From Chrysomallon squamiferum (Eukaryota; Mollusca; Gastropoda; Neomphalida; Peltospiridae), in NCBI GenBank assembly GCA_012295275.1, contig CM022677.1, positions 12,842,934 through 12,906,933 of the forward strand: a DNA stretch of 64,000 bases, read 5' to 3'. Under the pieces are notes generated by a model. It did not search any database. It was not told the DNA's origin and was given only the letters and a program-made list of their open reading frames with translations. Below are positions 21,581 to 33,600 of this stretch, piece after piece. How positions within the stretch are numbered: position 1 is the stretch's first letter; each line of letters starts with the position of its first letter. The position numbers and the translations under genes were made by a program.

Positions 21581-22366
21581 TCTATCTTTTCATCTATCTC
21601 TCAGAAATACATGCACACTCTTGAACACACATTATGCATATATACCCATTTTCTTAGAATATTTATTTGTCAAAATAGACTATATTTCTGTTCTTATTAT
21701 CATTACCTTTTAATTTATTTTATAATTTTTTGAAAACAATTTTATTAAATATTTACACTTTTTAAAATGTAAATATTTGTCATTTATTTTAAAGAGTAAT
21801 TAGTGATATTTAGAGTTTGTTAAATGTACAAATAGTAAGAGTATGTGAAATACTGATTTGTCTTCACAGACATCTTATAAAGTAGACACAAACACACTCT
21901 ATGCTGTCACACAATTAGAACAAAATATTTCATATATCAATATATCATCCTGTAATTAACCACATTTCTGCTCATCCAACTACACGTCCTTCTATTCATT
22001 TATTCTTTCATTCATCCAGCATTTATCACATTCAGTGAGTTATTCTATTTGGATATTATGTGAATGTATCATCCCTCTCTATCTCTAACCAGGCTAACAT
22101 TTTACTTTATCCATTTATATCTTTTATTCATCATGCATCCATCTTTCAATCCTATACTTCCACATGTATACATTAAGTTTAGCTTATTTGGAAAAATGGC
22201 ATTCCATAGCAGTGATAAATCTCTATTCCTCTTTCAGCAATAAAAATAGAATAACTATGAACACAACAAATATTAAAAAAGTGCAAGCTGCTATGAAGTA
22301 CACTGGATGTTCTGATCACATTGACAATGCAGTCTCTTGGAGATCACTGAGTTTTTGAAATTCAAA

Positions 22367-22534
22367 TTACATTTCAGACAGATTTTCTCTTGAAAGTGTT
22401 GAGCTTTCTCTGGACAGGGAAGACTGTGATGTAATAGCATTCTTGTGCTCTAGTGAACCTTTTCTGAAAATGTGTCTTACAACATTTTCAACTAAAGTGC
22501 TGGCTGAGGCAGCTTGAATCTGTTGTCTAGGATC
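22367..22534 (-). CDS. IRAG-like C-terminal exon, copy B
   Basis: GCAG acceptor, then DPRQQIQAASASTLVENVVR, HIFRKGSLEHKNAITSQSSL, SRESSTLSRENLSEM and TAA at 22367-22369. The same exon in copy C (60350-60517) differs by a handful of residues. The Ser-rich end has no transmembrane anchor, unlike vertebrate IRAG2. Open here, although other exons of copy B are broken. Confidence 0.65.
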   Translation of the reverse strand, partial: DPRQQIQAASASTLVENVVRHIFRKGSLEHKNAITSQSSLSRESSTLSRENLSEM

Positions 22535-23534
22535 CTGCAACAAAATATAATATTCATGAATAAACTAAACATAAAATAAAGTGCAAGCAGTATTTTTCTT
22601 GTCAGTTCTAACTGCATTTCACTGTCTTAGCAAGAAAAATTTTAGTCCACATTTTTGTTTCTTCCATACAATTTTAATAATAAAAAATATTTTATTAAAT
22701 ATTTTTATATTCTTAATTTGAATCAGTTTATTATTTTTTTTAACTTTGATATAAAAGGATTAAAATAGCAATACATCAGTAAAAGAGATTATGAAAAATA
22801 TTTTTAATATATTTAAATAATTCTGTAACTCGGTCAACTTTGGTCTTCTAATACTGATTCCACTTGAAATTCTAAGATACTAACATGATGAAAACACATT
22901 TCAGATTATTCTGACAATCTTTAATTAACAATTAACAATCATGATAGGTCACATCATAAACAACAACTTATTTGATTAATTAAAATATTTTATTATAATT
23001 TAACTTTTGCTGCTAATGAAATATATTTTGTCTTATAAATAACCACATTTATCAGCTAATAGTTACAATAATGAATCATTTAGGTATATTTTAAAATGTA
23101 TTACACATGCCTGTGATAAAATAAGAAAAGAAGCAAAACCTAAATCTTTCAAGCCAATTTATGCATCTGTATGACCTTCAAATCCAGCAAAATTACATCC
23201 GTATACTAAATTTTAAAATATTATAAATATCTTTAGCCCTACCACATAAAGTATTAAATGTATTTCAGATTAGAGTCAGATATTAATAAAAGCAAATTAC
23301 ACATTTATACAACTGTTCTGTTCACTAGTCTATTAGGCTGACATGCAAATTATTACAAGGTTTGTTGTTGCATGAACCATTATTACATTGATTCTGTACT
23401 AGCTAAACTAATCATTTAAAATATCAAGATCCTTTATGAAACATTTATATAAAATTATCAATACTATTCTGTACATTAAAATAAATTGTTAATTAAATTC
23501 ATTCTTAATGAAATGAGCTATAAAACACAAAAGG

Positions 23535-23578
23535 GAGAGCAGCATTCAGTCCACACATAGACATGGATCTTTCAGAAC
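23535..23578 (-). pseudogene. IRAG-like exon, copy B, donor deleted
   Basis: Reads GSERSMSMCGLNAAL. Compared with copy C (61570-61616), the AAAG/GTATG donor and about 25 following bases are missing, so the exon cannot splice normally. Confidence 0.6.
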
Positions 23579-23814
23579 CTGGAGTAAAAAAATCAAAATA
23601 AACAGTTGCAAAAAAACCAAAAAACTCCACAAACTATTACAAATAATTAAAAAAAAAAAATACTGCCACTTTCACCTTTTAAATTGTCTTCTTAAACGTT
23701 AAGTAACTAATACAAAATTGCATTTTACTTTACAATCATATTTAGTAATTAATTGTCAGTTATTAAATTTGTAAAATTCATAGATTGTTGACTAAGAATT
23801 GCTAATAACATTAC

Positions 23815-23867
23815 CTATTTCTGTAAAATTGCTGCCAAAAGGCTTTTCCACTGATATTAACTGTTTC
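23815..23867 (-). pseudogene. IRAG-like exon, copy B, frameshifted
   Basis: 53 bases against 55 in copy C (61875-61929). It starts ETVN like copy C but then shifts to ISGKAFWQQFYRN. Splice signals are kept. Confidence 0.6.
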
Positions 23868-23887
23868 CTGAAATTAAATAATTATTG

Positions 23888-23936
<49 letters not shown>

Positions 23937-24118
23937 CAACAACAAAAAGCCCCAAACACAATGCCATCCTTAATTAAGTACATCAGTGACAACAAAGATA
24001 TGTATAAATTCTTAAGATCTTTCAATTCACCTCAATTTCTATATAAATATCATTATCATCTTTGTCAGTTAAAGAGGTGAATGGAAAAAGAAAAGACAGT
24101 GTAAATGTATCAACTCAC

Positions 24119-24201
24119 TGTTTGATCTTTCTTATGTGATCAACACTAACGTTCTCAACATGAGTGATTGTTACTTCCATTGTACAACTGAGTCTCATCT
24201 C
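24119..24201 (-). CDS. IRAG-like exon EMRLSCTMEV, copy B
   Basis: GTAG acceptor and GTGAGT donor. It encodes EMRLSCTMEVTITHVENVSV DHIRKIKQ. It corresponds to the QE.R.S.AVEVM..HVENLK block that follows the coiled coil in IRAG1/IRAG2 proteins. Confidence 0.65.
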
Positions 24202-24445
24202 CTACAAAAACACACACAATTATATTTGAACTGATTTTACATGTAGAATTCTCTGGTTATTAATTATTACTACTTTTATATATAAATAAATAAAAAATAA
24301 ACAAATATAAAAATAAGTAAAATGAAGTAAGAAGACAGCAGAAAGATAGAGGAAATATTTTGCATAGAATTTTGTGAAAGACTGATGAATTGTTTAAAAC
24401 TGAAATAAAATGGAAAGGTTCACAATGAATAATGTATTTAAGTAC

Positions 24446-24577
24446 TTGCTGGACAGCACCAAATACTTCAACTCTACTGTAGACTCAAGCTGCTCTTTAT
24501 TCCAAAATGTCAATCAGAGTTTGTATTTTAGAAACAATTTTTAGAATTTTTTTTCCTTAACAAGCTGAATTAACTTC
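24446..24577 (-). pseudogene. IRAG-like coiled-coil exon, copy B, multiple stops
   Basis: Equivalent of 62754-62884. It reads KLIQLVKEKKF then stops. Further stops replace codons in the DILEQRAA segment (TAA and TGA). The acceptor is altered by a deletion. Clearly non-functional. Confidence 0.7.
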
Positions 24578-24659
24578 TAAATCCACAGTTTAGTATACTG
24601 GTTTCATCAATTGCTATAAATTATGTGATTAAAGATCTGAAGTCATTCAGTAAATACTG

Positions 24660-24784
24660 ACATTTCCTAGTTCTTCATCCACATTGTTTTCAGGAATGTT
24701 CTTTGACCTTTCTTGAATCTCTTTTCTTTGCTCTTGAGTTAATTTGTCCACCTTGAAGGCCAGAAATAGACTTAGGAACTCAGT
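24660..24784 (-). CDS. IRAG-like exon TEFLSLFLAFK, copy B
   Basis: Acceptor TTTAACAG, then TEFLSLFLAFKVDKLTQEQR, KEIQERSKNIPENNVDEELG. This matches the signature FxSLSLAFKTDRxTLEKRLxLEERSRDLAEEN of IRAG2/LRMP very well and is the main basis for the family call. Its 3' end is truncated by a deletion of about 300 bp relative to copy C. Confidence 0.7.
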
Positions 24785-25419
24785 CTGTTAAATATACCAA
24801 AAATAAACATTAATATATATATATATACAATCAAAAGCTAATGTAAAAACATTCAAGTGACATTACACTGAAAATAATAATGTATGTTTATAAAATAATG
24901 AGCATACATTTTATTAGTTCTCACATCATTTTGTCAATAGCAAACATAAAATTACTGATAGACTGAGGATATAGTGTAACATATATATATATATATATTG
25001 TGTGTGTGTGTGTGTGTATGTGTGTGTGTGTGTGTGTGTGTTAGTGAATGAGTGTGTATGGTGTTTGATTTTTAGCATGTCTATCTAATAAATGACTTTT
25101 TCAAATAGGAAAATATCAGGCCTCTATTTGTTTTCATAAGCTTGTTATTTTATTTTCAGACTAAACTGAGTGAAGACTGTCTAGCATAATAAGTTAAACC
25201 TAAATGTGGAAAAAGAAGAATTATTTCTGTATTTAATAAAATATAAAAGCATACACCCTGTCCAAAACAAAGAACCTACTCTAATTGAATAAAAAATCTT
25301 TTTTCACATAAGTATTGTTTATCACATTGAAACATCACAAAGATATATCATTAATCTAAAATCACAAATAAATCACATCTTTAAGTAAAATTCTCAATAA
25401 ATGCAGAATAAAAATTTAG

Positions 25420-26640
25420 TTACTTTGATTTCTTCATCTGAAAGTTGGCGCAACTGAAATAAAAATATACAGCTGAGACAGCTGTCCTAATGGGAAAACA
25501 AATCTGGATTTTGCTGGTATTTTGCTAGTTAAGGAAAATGATGGATGCAACATGAACTGCTGAACACAAAATGTGTTTCCTGAACTACTTTAACTAATGT
25601 CTGCAATGACTGAAATAAGAAAACCTCAGCATAATATAAAATGTCAGTATAAGTAAAATGCACATACATGCAAAAACTCTACATGATTTCAATAGACATA
25701 ACTGAAAACTAGGACTGTCATGTTACATGAATAAATAACCTTTTTTAATCAGTTGTTTGATCTCAAACCTGTATTGTAAAATTCAGTAAATGAATCACAT
25801 TATTAAGTAAAAGAAGACTAACCAAAAACCCAGATAGAAATGCATTTAATTTCACCATCTGAAAGTTGAGATACTGAAATAAAATAACCAGTTGATAATT
25901 AGTTGTCCTCATGGGGAAACAAAAAGGGATATTGATTATTTTTGAAATTAACTGAAAATGATGGAAACAATGAACTGTATAAATGTTTAGAACTAAAAAA
26001 AATTAATGTCTGTGACACATGAAAACTATATCATAGTAATATAAAATGTCATCATAAATAAAATGTTAATGTCATTCTGCAAAAATTCAACATTTTTTTA
26101 CATATTGACATTTCTGAAGACAGCATATTCTAATTAATTACATGTAATTTATTTTTAACATTTTGCATGAGATGATATAATTAATTGCTCAAAAAAAAAA
26201 AATATATATATATTAGAATCTTGAACAAAATAATGCAGACAATCATACAAAACAAAACTGAACAGATAGAAATGAATTCAAACTTGGGCATAAAACAGAA
26301 TCAAGAAAGTAAGTAATGGTTTTTACAGGTTTGTTTTATTTTAATTATTATTAAGGGCAATTGTTGTTTTTTGGTGGTTGTTGCTGAATGACAACAATTT
26401 GTACTAAATGTTTCTAACATTTTTTAAAAAAAATTTAAAAATTATTTTAGTCAATGAAACCAAAACTAAGAACCATAATAAATATCCCTTCCTGCATTTC
26501 AAAAATAATAATAAAAAAATTTTAAAATGTCATTCTGCAAGTATAAAATCTACTGATCTCAATCATTTTATTACACTTGCATTACGTTTCTGGGACAGCA
26601 TAGAATTCTAATTAATTAATAATAACGTTATGCATGTGAT
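25420..26640. repeat. Three-fold tandem duplication around the micro-exon
   Basis: The block at 25424-25700 recurs at about 25845-26120, including a decayed micro-exon (SQLSDGEIK at 25845-25873 without a donor). Part of it recurs again at about 26520-26640, with similar ACAGCATATTCTAATTAATT ends. The period is roughly 420-480 bp. Confidence 0.6.
25424..25453 (-). CDS. IRAG-like 30-bp micro-exon LRQLSDEEIK
   Basis: TTTCAG, then ten codons LRQLSDEEIK, then GTAACT. Phase 0 on both sides, joining directly to TEFLSLFLAFK, as in the LSEEEIE...FTSLSLAFK order of IRAG2. Copy C has LSDEEIE at the window end. Confidence 0.65.
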
Positions 26641-27852
26641 GATATCCAAAGTTTGTGCTGGTGGTATGATAGCTATATTTAAACAACTATCTTGTTTCAT
26701 GTGCAAGTCACTGTTTTCTACTATTTAGCCAGATTTGTCTAAATAAACAAATATAGAACAAAAAGTATTTAAAAAATCAGATATAATTTTCTAATTTGAT
26801 TAATTAATTTATCATAATTGTAATTTTCTGTTATAAACATAAGACTTTCTGACAGCATGCTGGGCTTTACTATTAGTTAGAATCATCCAGATTACAAACT
26901 GTACACCATTAAAAATCCGATCTACTTAGTATGTAATAATAGGATGATCCTGTAACCAGCCCAAAGAACATAAACAAACATATCGTAATTACATTATTTA
27001 TGTTTACTTTTCAAATAGTAAATGTCTGATAACAGTTACAGTAAGTTCAAGTTTTAACATGTAAAGATTCATTTTCTCAGTCATAATGTGCTGCTTTTTT
27101 TCCACTATACTAGGAAAATGATAGATACAAATGAGTATATCAAAGAAGTTTCTCAACCTATCAACTGAACTTAATATTAGATTTCCTGGCTTAACAACTC
27201 TATTTTTTACCTATCCCAGACTAGGAACAAAATGAAGAGAGTGCTACATTATTTGCATGATAGAATTAGTTTTTTTCCCCATTTTAATTTTTATTTAACT
27301 TAACTTATTAATTTTGTTATATTATTGCTTTGTTTATTCTTAGCATTTTATTTTATTTTTTTGCTGTTGGTGCTGTTGTTTATTGTTTGCTTAAAATCAA
27401 TTAGCTTGATTGTTAAATAAACAGCCTAGGTTTAAAATCTGCAGATAAAATATTTTAACAAATAGATTTTGGATTATATTCTTTTAAATTAAGAAAATGT
27501 GCTAAGACTGAATGAGAAAGAACACAATACAAACAGCACTAAAATCACTTTTTTAACAATAATTAGTGTGGATTAACAACCAGTATAATTAATGTAAAAT
27601 CTGGAGAAGAATGGGTTGGACAGAAATAATACCTATCATGCAGACGTCCTGCCAATGTACAGTAACAAACATCAGTTTGCTGAGAACAGTGTAATAACCC
27701 ACCTTTCCCATTAGGAAGCAGCTGTGCATTTTGCTGTTTCTTCATGGGAGATAATAACCAAATGGTTTGGATGTCACTTACAAATGATTTCTAAAGCACA
27801 GCATTGTTTATATGATTCACTGTTTTTTCACCCATATATTTAATTGCTATAC

Positions 27853-27894
<42 letters not shown>

Positions 27895-28220
27895 CATTAA
27901 TACATACATAAATACATACAAGGCTCGAAAACTCATCTGAAAAACATTTGGTGGCCCTAATTTGTTTTTGGTAGCCCAAAGAAAACATATTCATATTACA
28001 GCTTGTAAGTAAAGGAAGACATGTATTGATCATTAACCTCTGAAGTAAGATTTAAAAATATTCTTCAGAAACTAACTCATCACTTTTTTAACATCCCAGT
28101 CACCCAAACAGAACTTTGGTAGCATTTGGTGACTGGCCATTATAAGCCCTGCATTCATATGTAATGTACATGTGTACTTAAACACAATATTATTATTTAT
28201 TATTATAAAACATATCCAGA
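26640..28220. other. Intron-like region with dispersed repeat
   Basis: No exon seen. It holds a CA microsatellite at 27856-27890 and, at 27920-28160, an inverted relative of the repeat at 12950-13080. Confidence 0.5.
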
Positions 28221-28228
28221 CGACTTAC

Positions 28229-28362
28229 TTCAGAACAGTTCTCTATTTTATTGACTTCCTCTGACTGGCTAGTAAGAGTATCAGAAGAATTTGTCATCTT
28301 CAGGTCATTTTTGTCATAATCGCCCACAAAACCAGAAAGAGATTTAGTTTCAGCTTGCACAA
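28229..28362 (-). CDS. Putative IRAG-like upstream exon
   Basis: Open frame AETKSLSGFVGDYDKNDLKM TNSSDTLTSQSEEVNKIENC SE, ending at a GTAAGT donor. Acidic and Ser-rich. The acceptor (GCAAG) is weak. Position suggests the variable N-terminal part of the IRAG-like protein. No second copy in the window. Confidence 0.45.
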
Positions 28363-28854
28363 TTATGTTTGCAAAACAAGATTACTAATTTAGCAATTTT
28401 GGAAGTAAAGCTGGATTAGCCACAATAAACTCAAAATGGTTTCCAGCTTACAGTTTGTTCTATCTGTATTCACTGAGTACATTTCTCTCTTTTATTTCCT
28501 CTTTCTTCTTGAACTTCTACAATGATCTAGCAGACTGTTTTGGCAGGCATCCCGGCTACTAATAATTATTTATGATGAGCCTAAAACTGTGACAGGAATA
28601 TATCTCATAGACTGATAGAGAAAAAACAAAAACAAATTCATAAATAAGAATTAAAGAAAGACATTTAGTCCCATATCTAAACAAATTACTTCTGCTAGTT
28701 AGACTCTTCAAAGGAATGAAGTCAGATCTGTAACTGCTATTAATTTAAATGTTTATATAAACACGCAGAGAAGTTTTGAATGCCAGTATTTTAAAAAATA
28801 AATATATAAAATAAAGTAAATATTAAAAATAAAATATTAATTAAATCTAAATAG

Positions 28855-29020
28855 ATTACAGAGATAACAAATATGTCTAAAATAAAGATGAATAACATAA
28901 TTAAAGCTAAAGAAGAATTTTTCATTCAGAAACACATTAAACAAAATTAATATAGATCAGTTTTTCTTTATGAACTGATTTCATGCATAACTGAACATCA
29001 CTCCTTTAGCCATGTACTTC
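28855..29020. repeat. Displaced piece of the IRAG duplicon
   Basis: Matches 63115-63285 of copy C (intron plus the 3' end of an exon). In copy B this segment is missing at its expected place (about 24660) and sits instead about 4.2 kb away. Confidence 0.65.
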
Positions 29021-29120
29021 TTAATTTTTGTGAATTAAAAATGAAACTGTTTTGACTACTCATATTACAAATCTAAGCTAAAAAGAAATAAAACAATGCT
29101 AATGGAAGTATTCTAAGTCA

Positions 29121-29345
29121 CCTGCTGCTCAACTTCCAGGCTTTTGTCTTTACCATGCACAGTGTTTCTCTTTGCCTGGTTTTAGTAAGTTCAAGTTTTT
29201 CAATTTTTTTTTCTCCCTGATATTTGATGTTGAGATTGGTGACCTGGTGTAAGACTCTCCAACTTAAGAATTGTTGACGTGGTCAGCTTTAATGTCCAGG
29301 TCACCAAAATTTAGCTCTTCATCAGCAGAACTTTCAACAACTCTG
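29121..29345 (-). pseudogene. Decayed acidic exon, probably IRAG-like
   Basis: One frame gives VVESSADEELNFGDLDIKAD HVNNS, a stop, then VGESYTRSPISTSNIREKK. Another gives IEKLELTKTRQRE, and a third gives GKDKSLEVEQQ before GTGACT. The alternating frames indicate at least two frameshifts and one stop in a former exon. Confidence 0.4.
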
Positions 29346-29381
29346 AGTCAGAGTCACATTGTGGTGCACTGACTAGTTTGA

Positions 29382-29382
29382 G

Positions 29383-29425
<43 letters not shown>

Positions 29426-29426
29426 A
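29382..29426. repeat. (AAAT)n microsatellite
   Basis: Perfect tetranucleotide run. Confidence 0.95.
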
Positions 29427-30139
29427 ATATTGTAAAAAATATAAAATAAATAAAATACTGCTATACTACATTTAGTGCAATACTACATGCTACTTTTAAA
29501 ACCATCATTACTGTAACTAAAATGTACTCTTGTTCCTTATTCAACTAGGGTTACTGTTATTAAAATAATACTCCTATTGCTAAAATTTCTATCCATTAAT
29601 AATAAAAATGATTTTTTTACTCTCTTCATTATTACTCCTATGCCTGTATTTCTTTACACTAATATTATTATAATTACTATAACAACAACTATGACTACTG
29701 TTACTACTACTATCACTGCTGTTACACTACTCTACAATTTCTCTAAAAACAATTACTATCAGTACTGCTACTGCTACTACTACTACTACAACCAGTAATT
29801 TGACTCTGAACAGTTTTATTAATTAATCACCGCGAGTCTCACAAGACACATTAAAAAGCTATGGAGACAGCATCGTCAGCTAAAACATCACCAAGATCAA
29901 ATCTACATCATTACTACAACAAGTAGTAGTATTATTACAAGTACTAATGTTGTAACAACTACTTTACTACAACAATGGCAATGACTAATACTATTACTAT
30001 AACAACAACCTCTATAGATGTTCCTGTTCTGCCATATTTCTCTCCTGTAGTGAGTTCACAGAATTAGCTCTTCTTATATACAGAGCAGTTTCTGAAAAAC
30101 AAGTTTTTTTTATTTACCTTTGTAGTTATATATGCATCT

Positions 30140-30242
<103 letters not shown>

Positions 30243-30355
30243 AATGTAGTATATGACACAAGATTCTAATGTATGCTACACAATGCAACTTCCTACATTA
30301 AATTAAATTAAACTTCGTTGGGTTTAGAATAATAAGAAAACAAACTCAAATTCAC

Positions 30356-30441
30356 CTGTTCAGTTTTTTTCTCTTTTCCAGTGGCAGCAGTACAAACTTT
30401 ATCTTCAGTGCTGGACAGCATCTTCTGCTGAACCAACTTCA
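30356..30441 (-). CDS. Putative exon KLVQQKMLSSTEDK
   Basis: GCTAG acceptor and GAACAG/GTGAAT donor. It reads KLVQQKMLSSTEDKVCTAAT GKEKKTEQ. A broken copy lies at 2430-2540. Likely an N-terminal exon of the IRAG-like copy B. Confidence 0.45.
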
Positions 30442-30689
30442 CTAGCCAATATCAGCATCAATTATTATTAGTCTCTTGTATCTCTTCTCTGGAAAATGGC
30501 CTGGATTTGTGTGATGCTGATGCAGGGGTCTCTACATTTCATGTTGCACTGGCATAGATGAGAACAGGCTAACAAAACAAATCAGGAAAATATTTTTATA
30601 AAATTTAGGGAACCACTGAGCTGTTGCCAGTGGGTTGATTTTTTTTTTTAAATCAGAGTTTTTGGTTTGTTTAGCAGCTCTGTGCACCA

Positions 30690-32126
30690 AGGTTGTTTTA
30701 CCACCTACACTTCTGTTCACTGGTTTTGCCTTATGATTCAACTTGAGCCTTTTGGCTTTTTGTTCAATCTCCAGCTTAGCTTGTTCAAGTTTTTTCTGTC
30801 AACAGCAGTTTTAGTGTCATACCATACTCTGGTCTACAGGAGTTCTGAGAATGTCATCGTTCTGGAATGCCTGGATGGAGGTGGTATGCTTGGCAGAAAG
30901 ATCATATCGGACACTCTGCATTGCAGAGTAGGTGGCCATTTCTAAAATTTGACCTCTTTTTGACAATGTCATTCATCTGACTGAACGATTGTTGAATATG
31001 CTTAGACTTAGCCAATATGGGATACCTCCCAAACATTTTAACTGAACAACTTTCCATCAACTTCTGCTTGTGGTAGGTCTTGGATCTATTTACAAATGAG
31101 ATGCCTCCAACAGGTAAGTGTCATACTCTTTGTCTTGTAACACAGTGGGCATGAAGTCCTTCAATTTTGTCAATGCACCACATACCATGGATTGTCCCTG
31201 AATTTGGGGATCTAGGGCTGACACACACAGAAGCAACACATTCTCCAAGGGGAGCTTCTGCTGCATGTGTTTAGAGGAGACTGTAAGTGCTTTCTTCCCT
31301 GTTTCCATTAATTCAACTGCCTCCTTTCTTTGGATAGGTTTCTTCTTCAATGAACTGTGTGGCTGATCCAATGAATATGGACTGGATGGGGAGGTGATTT
31401 GTCTCATCTTCTCTGATGACCTCGTGCTTCAGGAAACATGGTAAGAAGTGATGGAAGAGGTCAACTATATCATTATGTTACCTATGTATCATCGGTTGCT
31501 TTAGTTCAAAGATGAGGAGCAAAGTTTTGAATATGGGCAGTAGGGCTGAGTGTAAACGTTTCTTCATATTTATAGAGTATCCTGGTCACAATCCTCTCCT
31601 TGCATCTGTTTCCATCCTGTGTCAGGTTCTTCTGGTTCATATTGTTTCTGGGCATTCACAACTGTCATGTCTTCAGACTCGAAGTGTTTGACTACAGCCT
31701 CTTGCTGTGACTCAGAGAAGTAGCTAACTAATGTAGAGACCACTGTTTTGTTGTTGTCCATGTTCATCAAAAAGAAACTGTTTCAAGTCCTTCAGTAGCC
31801 TCTTGTGAGACAAAGTACCAAGTCCTACTCATCTTATAAGAAGCAGTGGTGCAATGCATACATGATACGGCATCCATTGCCTTTTTATCTCTAGCACATT
31901 CTATCATTTTGGGGACCATGCTCAGTGGCAGGGAATTCTGAGTAAATGATAACGTAAAGGCCTCCAGGTGAGCTTTCCAATCAGTTACACTGACCAAAGG
32001 TGCAGGCCTTGGCAGCACAGGATTTGAAACTGACTTACCACTGCCACAGTTTTGGGGAGCACCATATGGAATTGCAGCAGTTTCCTGCCGAACATGAATG
32101 TCAATGTCCATATCACTATCTTCCAT
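30690..32126 (-). pseudogene. hAT-like transposase-derived pseudogene
   Basis: Minus-strand pieces in order: MEDSDMDIDIHV start at 32126; SLPLSMVPKMIECARDKKAM and TTASYKMSRTW; NMDNNKTVVSTLVSYFSESQ then VVKHFESEDMTVVNAQ; KHMQQKLPLENVLLLCVSAL DPQIQGQSM and LQDKEYDTYLLEA; FGRYPILAKSKHIQQSFSQM NDIVKKRS; QKKLEQAKLEIEQKAKRLKL. This is the order of a hAT-related family common in marine invertebrates: RNase H-like core, then the C-terminal dimerisation block (SFSQMNDI) and a basic tail. Several frameshifts and stops break it, and a central part is missing. Terminal repeats were not identified. Confidence 0.65.
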
Positions 32127-32149
32127 TGCCTGTGTGAATGTGGAATGTG

Positions 32150-33100
32150 AGAAGTGTGCTGCCTGGCATTCTGAATGTCAATATGCTTCCATTTCTTTGT
32201 GTGTGCTTTTAGAAGAAGATAAAAAAGAAGGAAGTACAACAAAAACAAAACAAAATATAAATAAATTAATTAAAATTGACAATTAGTGAATTTTGAAAAA
32301 CTAATGGAAACTCAGAAGTTTTGATCATTTAAACAAATAAAGCACTTCTACCTTGCTCGCATCCTATTTTTAATTCTTCCAGGACTAGAAATGTTGAAAA
32401 TACCATAACATACAGACACAGGCATTGAAATAAGTCCAGAACTCACGTTCAGGAACTCTGTTCTTGACAAAATTCTTCAATAAACGGCTAATTTCCTTTC
32501 CAATACTTTTGGCGATAAACATCGTGGTGACTGATTCTGGAATTCCGTTTTTTTCTTCTTTTTCTCGTATGTAATTCCACTAAAGTTACCACTCAAAGAT
32601 TTTTAATGCTTGTACCTTTAAGATGCATCCATGGTGAAACATCACATGTTTAGTGAGTCGGTCCGCAGCAACGTCACTTAGTTCAAACAAGACAATCAGT
32701 TGAGTAATAAGCAAAAACAACAAGCTGAAAAATAAAATAAAAGTTTGTTTGAACCATGTTCACCAGGGATGAGAGACTGTGAAACATATAAGAATGAAAC
32801 CGATCCCAGCAATATCCTTATACAGCTGATTAAATGAATGGATTCTTTCAATGACCCTATCTTCAAGGAAATGAATGTAGCTGATCACACTCAGTGGGAT
32901 ATATAATGATCCAAAATATTGCTTGGAACAACTTAATCTGTTATCTAAACATTTTGCTGAAAGCCTAGCTTACCACAACTTTGCCCTCGTTATGGCTGTT
33001 GCTTAATGGAGGGGTTTAAAGAAACTTGTGGCAAACAAATTCATTCACTTCAAAAGTAAACAAGGTATGTTGTGTCAAATATTCAGTCATCATCATTCTA
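32150..33100. other. No intact gene seen
   Basis: Non-coding sequence between two transposon-derived remnants. Short open frames have no recognisable motifs. Confidence 0.4.
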
Positions 33101-33109
33101 TCCACACAT

Positions 33110-33200
33110 TCTTATCATTGAAATCATCTTGGCGGTTGCACATGCTAGTGCAAGTGTTGAGAGGGGCGTAAGCGCTCTGGATGATTTGCTGGTGATTAGT
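33110..33200 (+). pseudogene. hAT dimerisation-motif remnant
   Basis: The plus strand reads LIIEIILAVAHASASVERGV SALDDLLVIS then a stop. The hydrophobic run followed by H-A/S-x-A-x-x-ER-x-x-S is the pattern of the hAT C-terminal dimerisation domain. Opposite in orientation to 30690-32126, so a second element is likely. No ends found. Confidence 0.4.
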
Positions 33201-33600
33201 TAACCTACCTTCACTTGTAAGCTGTGACCCTTCATATGAACAAAAACTTACAGAGATAGCTGTTTCCCTGTATGCAGATGATAAAAAACAAAGAAAAAGA
33301 CGAGCATCTTGTATAATAGACAGCATCCTGATTGTAGACTCATTGTCAGACTCACAAGACTTATCTGTGCCCTCTTCAGATGTGATAAAAATAACCTGCA
33401 ATGAACTAATATGTGTAGAGGACTTTCTTGCTACTACAACATCAGATTCAGTGGACTTGGTTGATGCTCGAAGTAAAACAGTTGATACTTCAGACATTGA
33501 TGTCAGTGACAATTCACAGTGCTAACTGAAACAAGTTCATCATTCAGATTCTCATATCACTAATGTTTGATGAGTTAAGTAAAACAATAATTTTAATATA

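Larger units (their letters stand above)
22168..25480. repeat. Segmental duplication, copy B (pairs with 60150-64000)
   Basis: Collinear similarity to 60150-64000, covering coding and intronic sequence, starting at TTTAGCTTATTTGGAAAAAT and GGCATTCCATAGCA. Copy C has extra sequence at about 62100-62250, 62480-62660 and 62975-63285. Both contain the same AAT microsatellite position. Confidence 0.9.

Noticed and set aside
33093-33525. Opposed open frames of 139 and 60 codons
   Set aside because: Neither strand shows a recognisable domain beyond the short hAT-like motif at 33110-33200; frames overlap as shadows of decayed transposon sequence.
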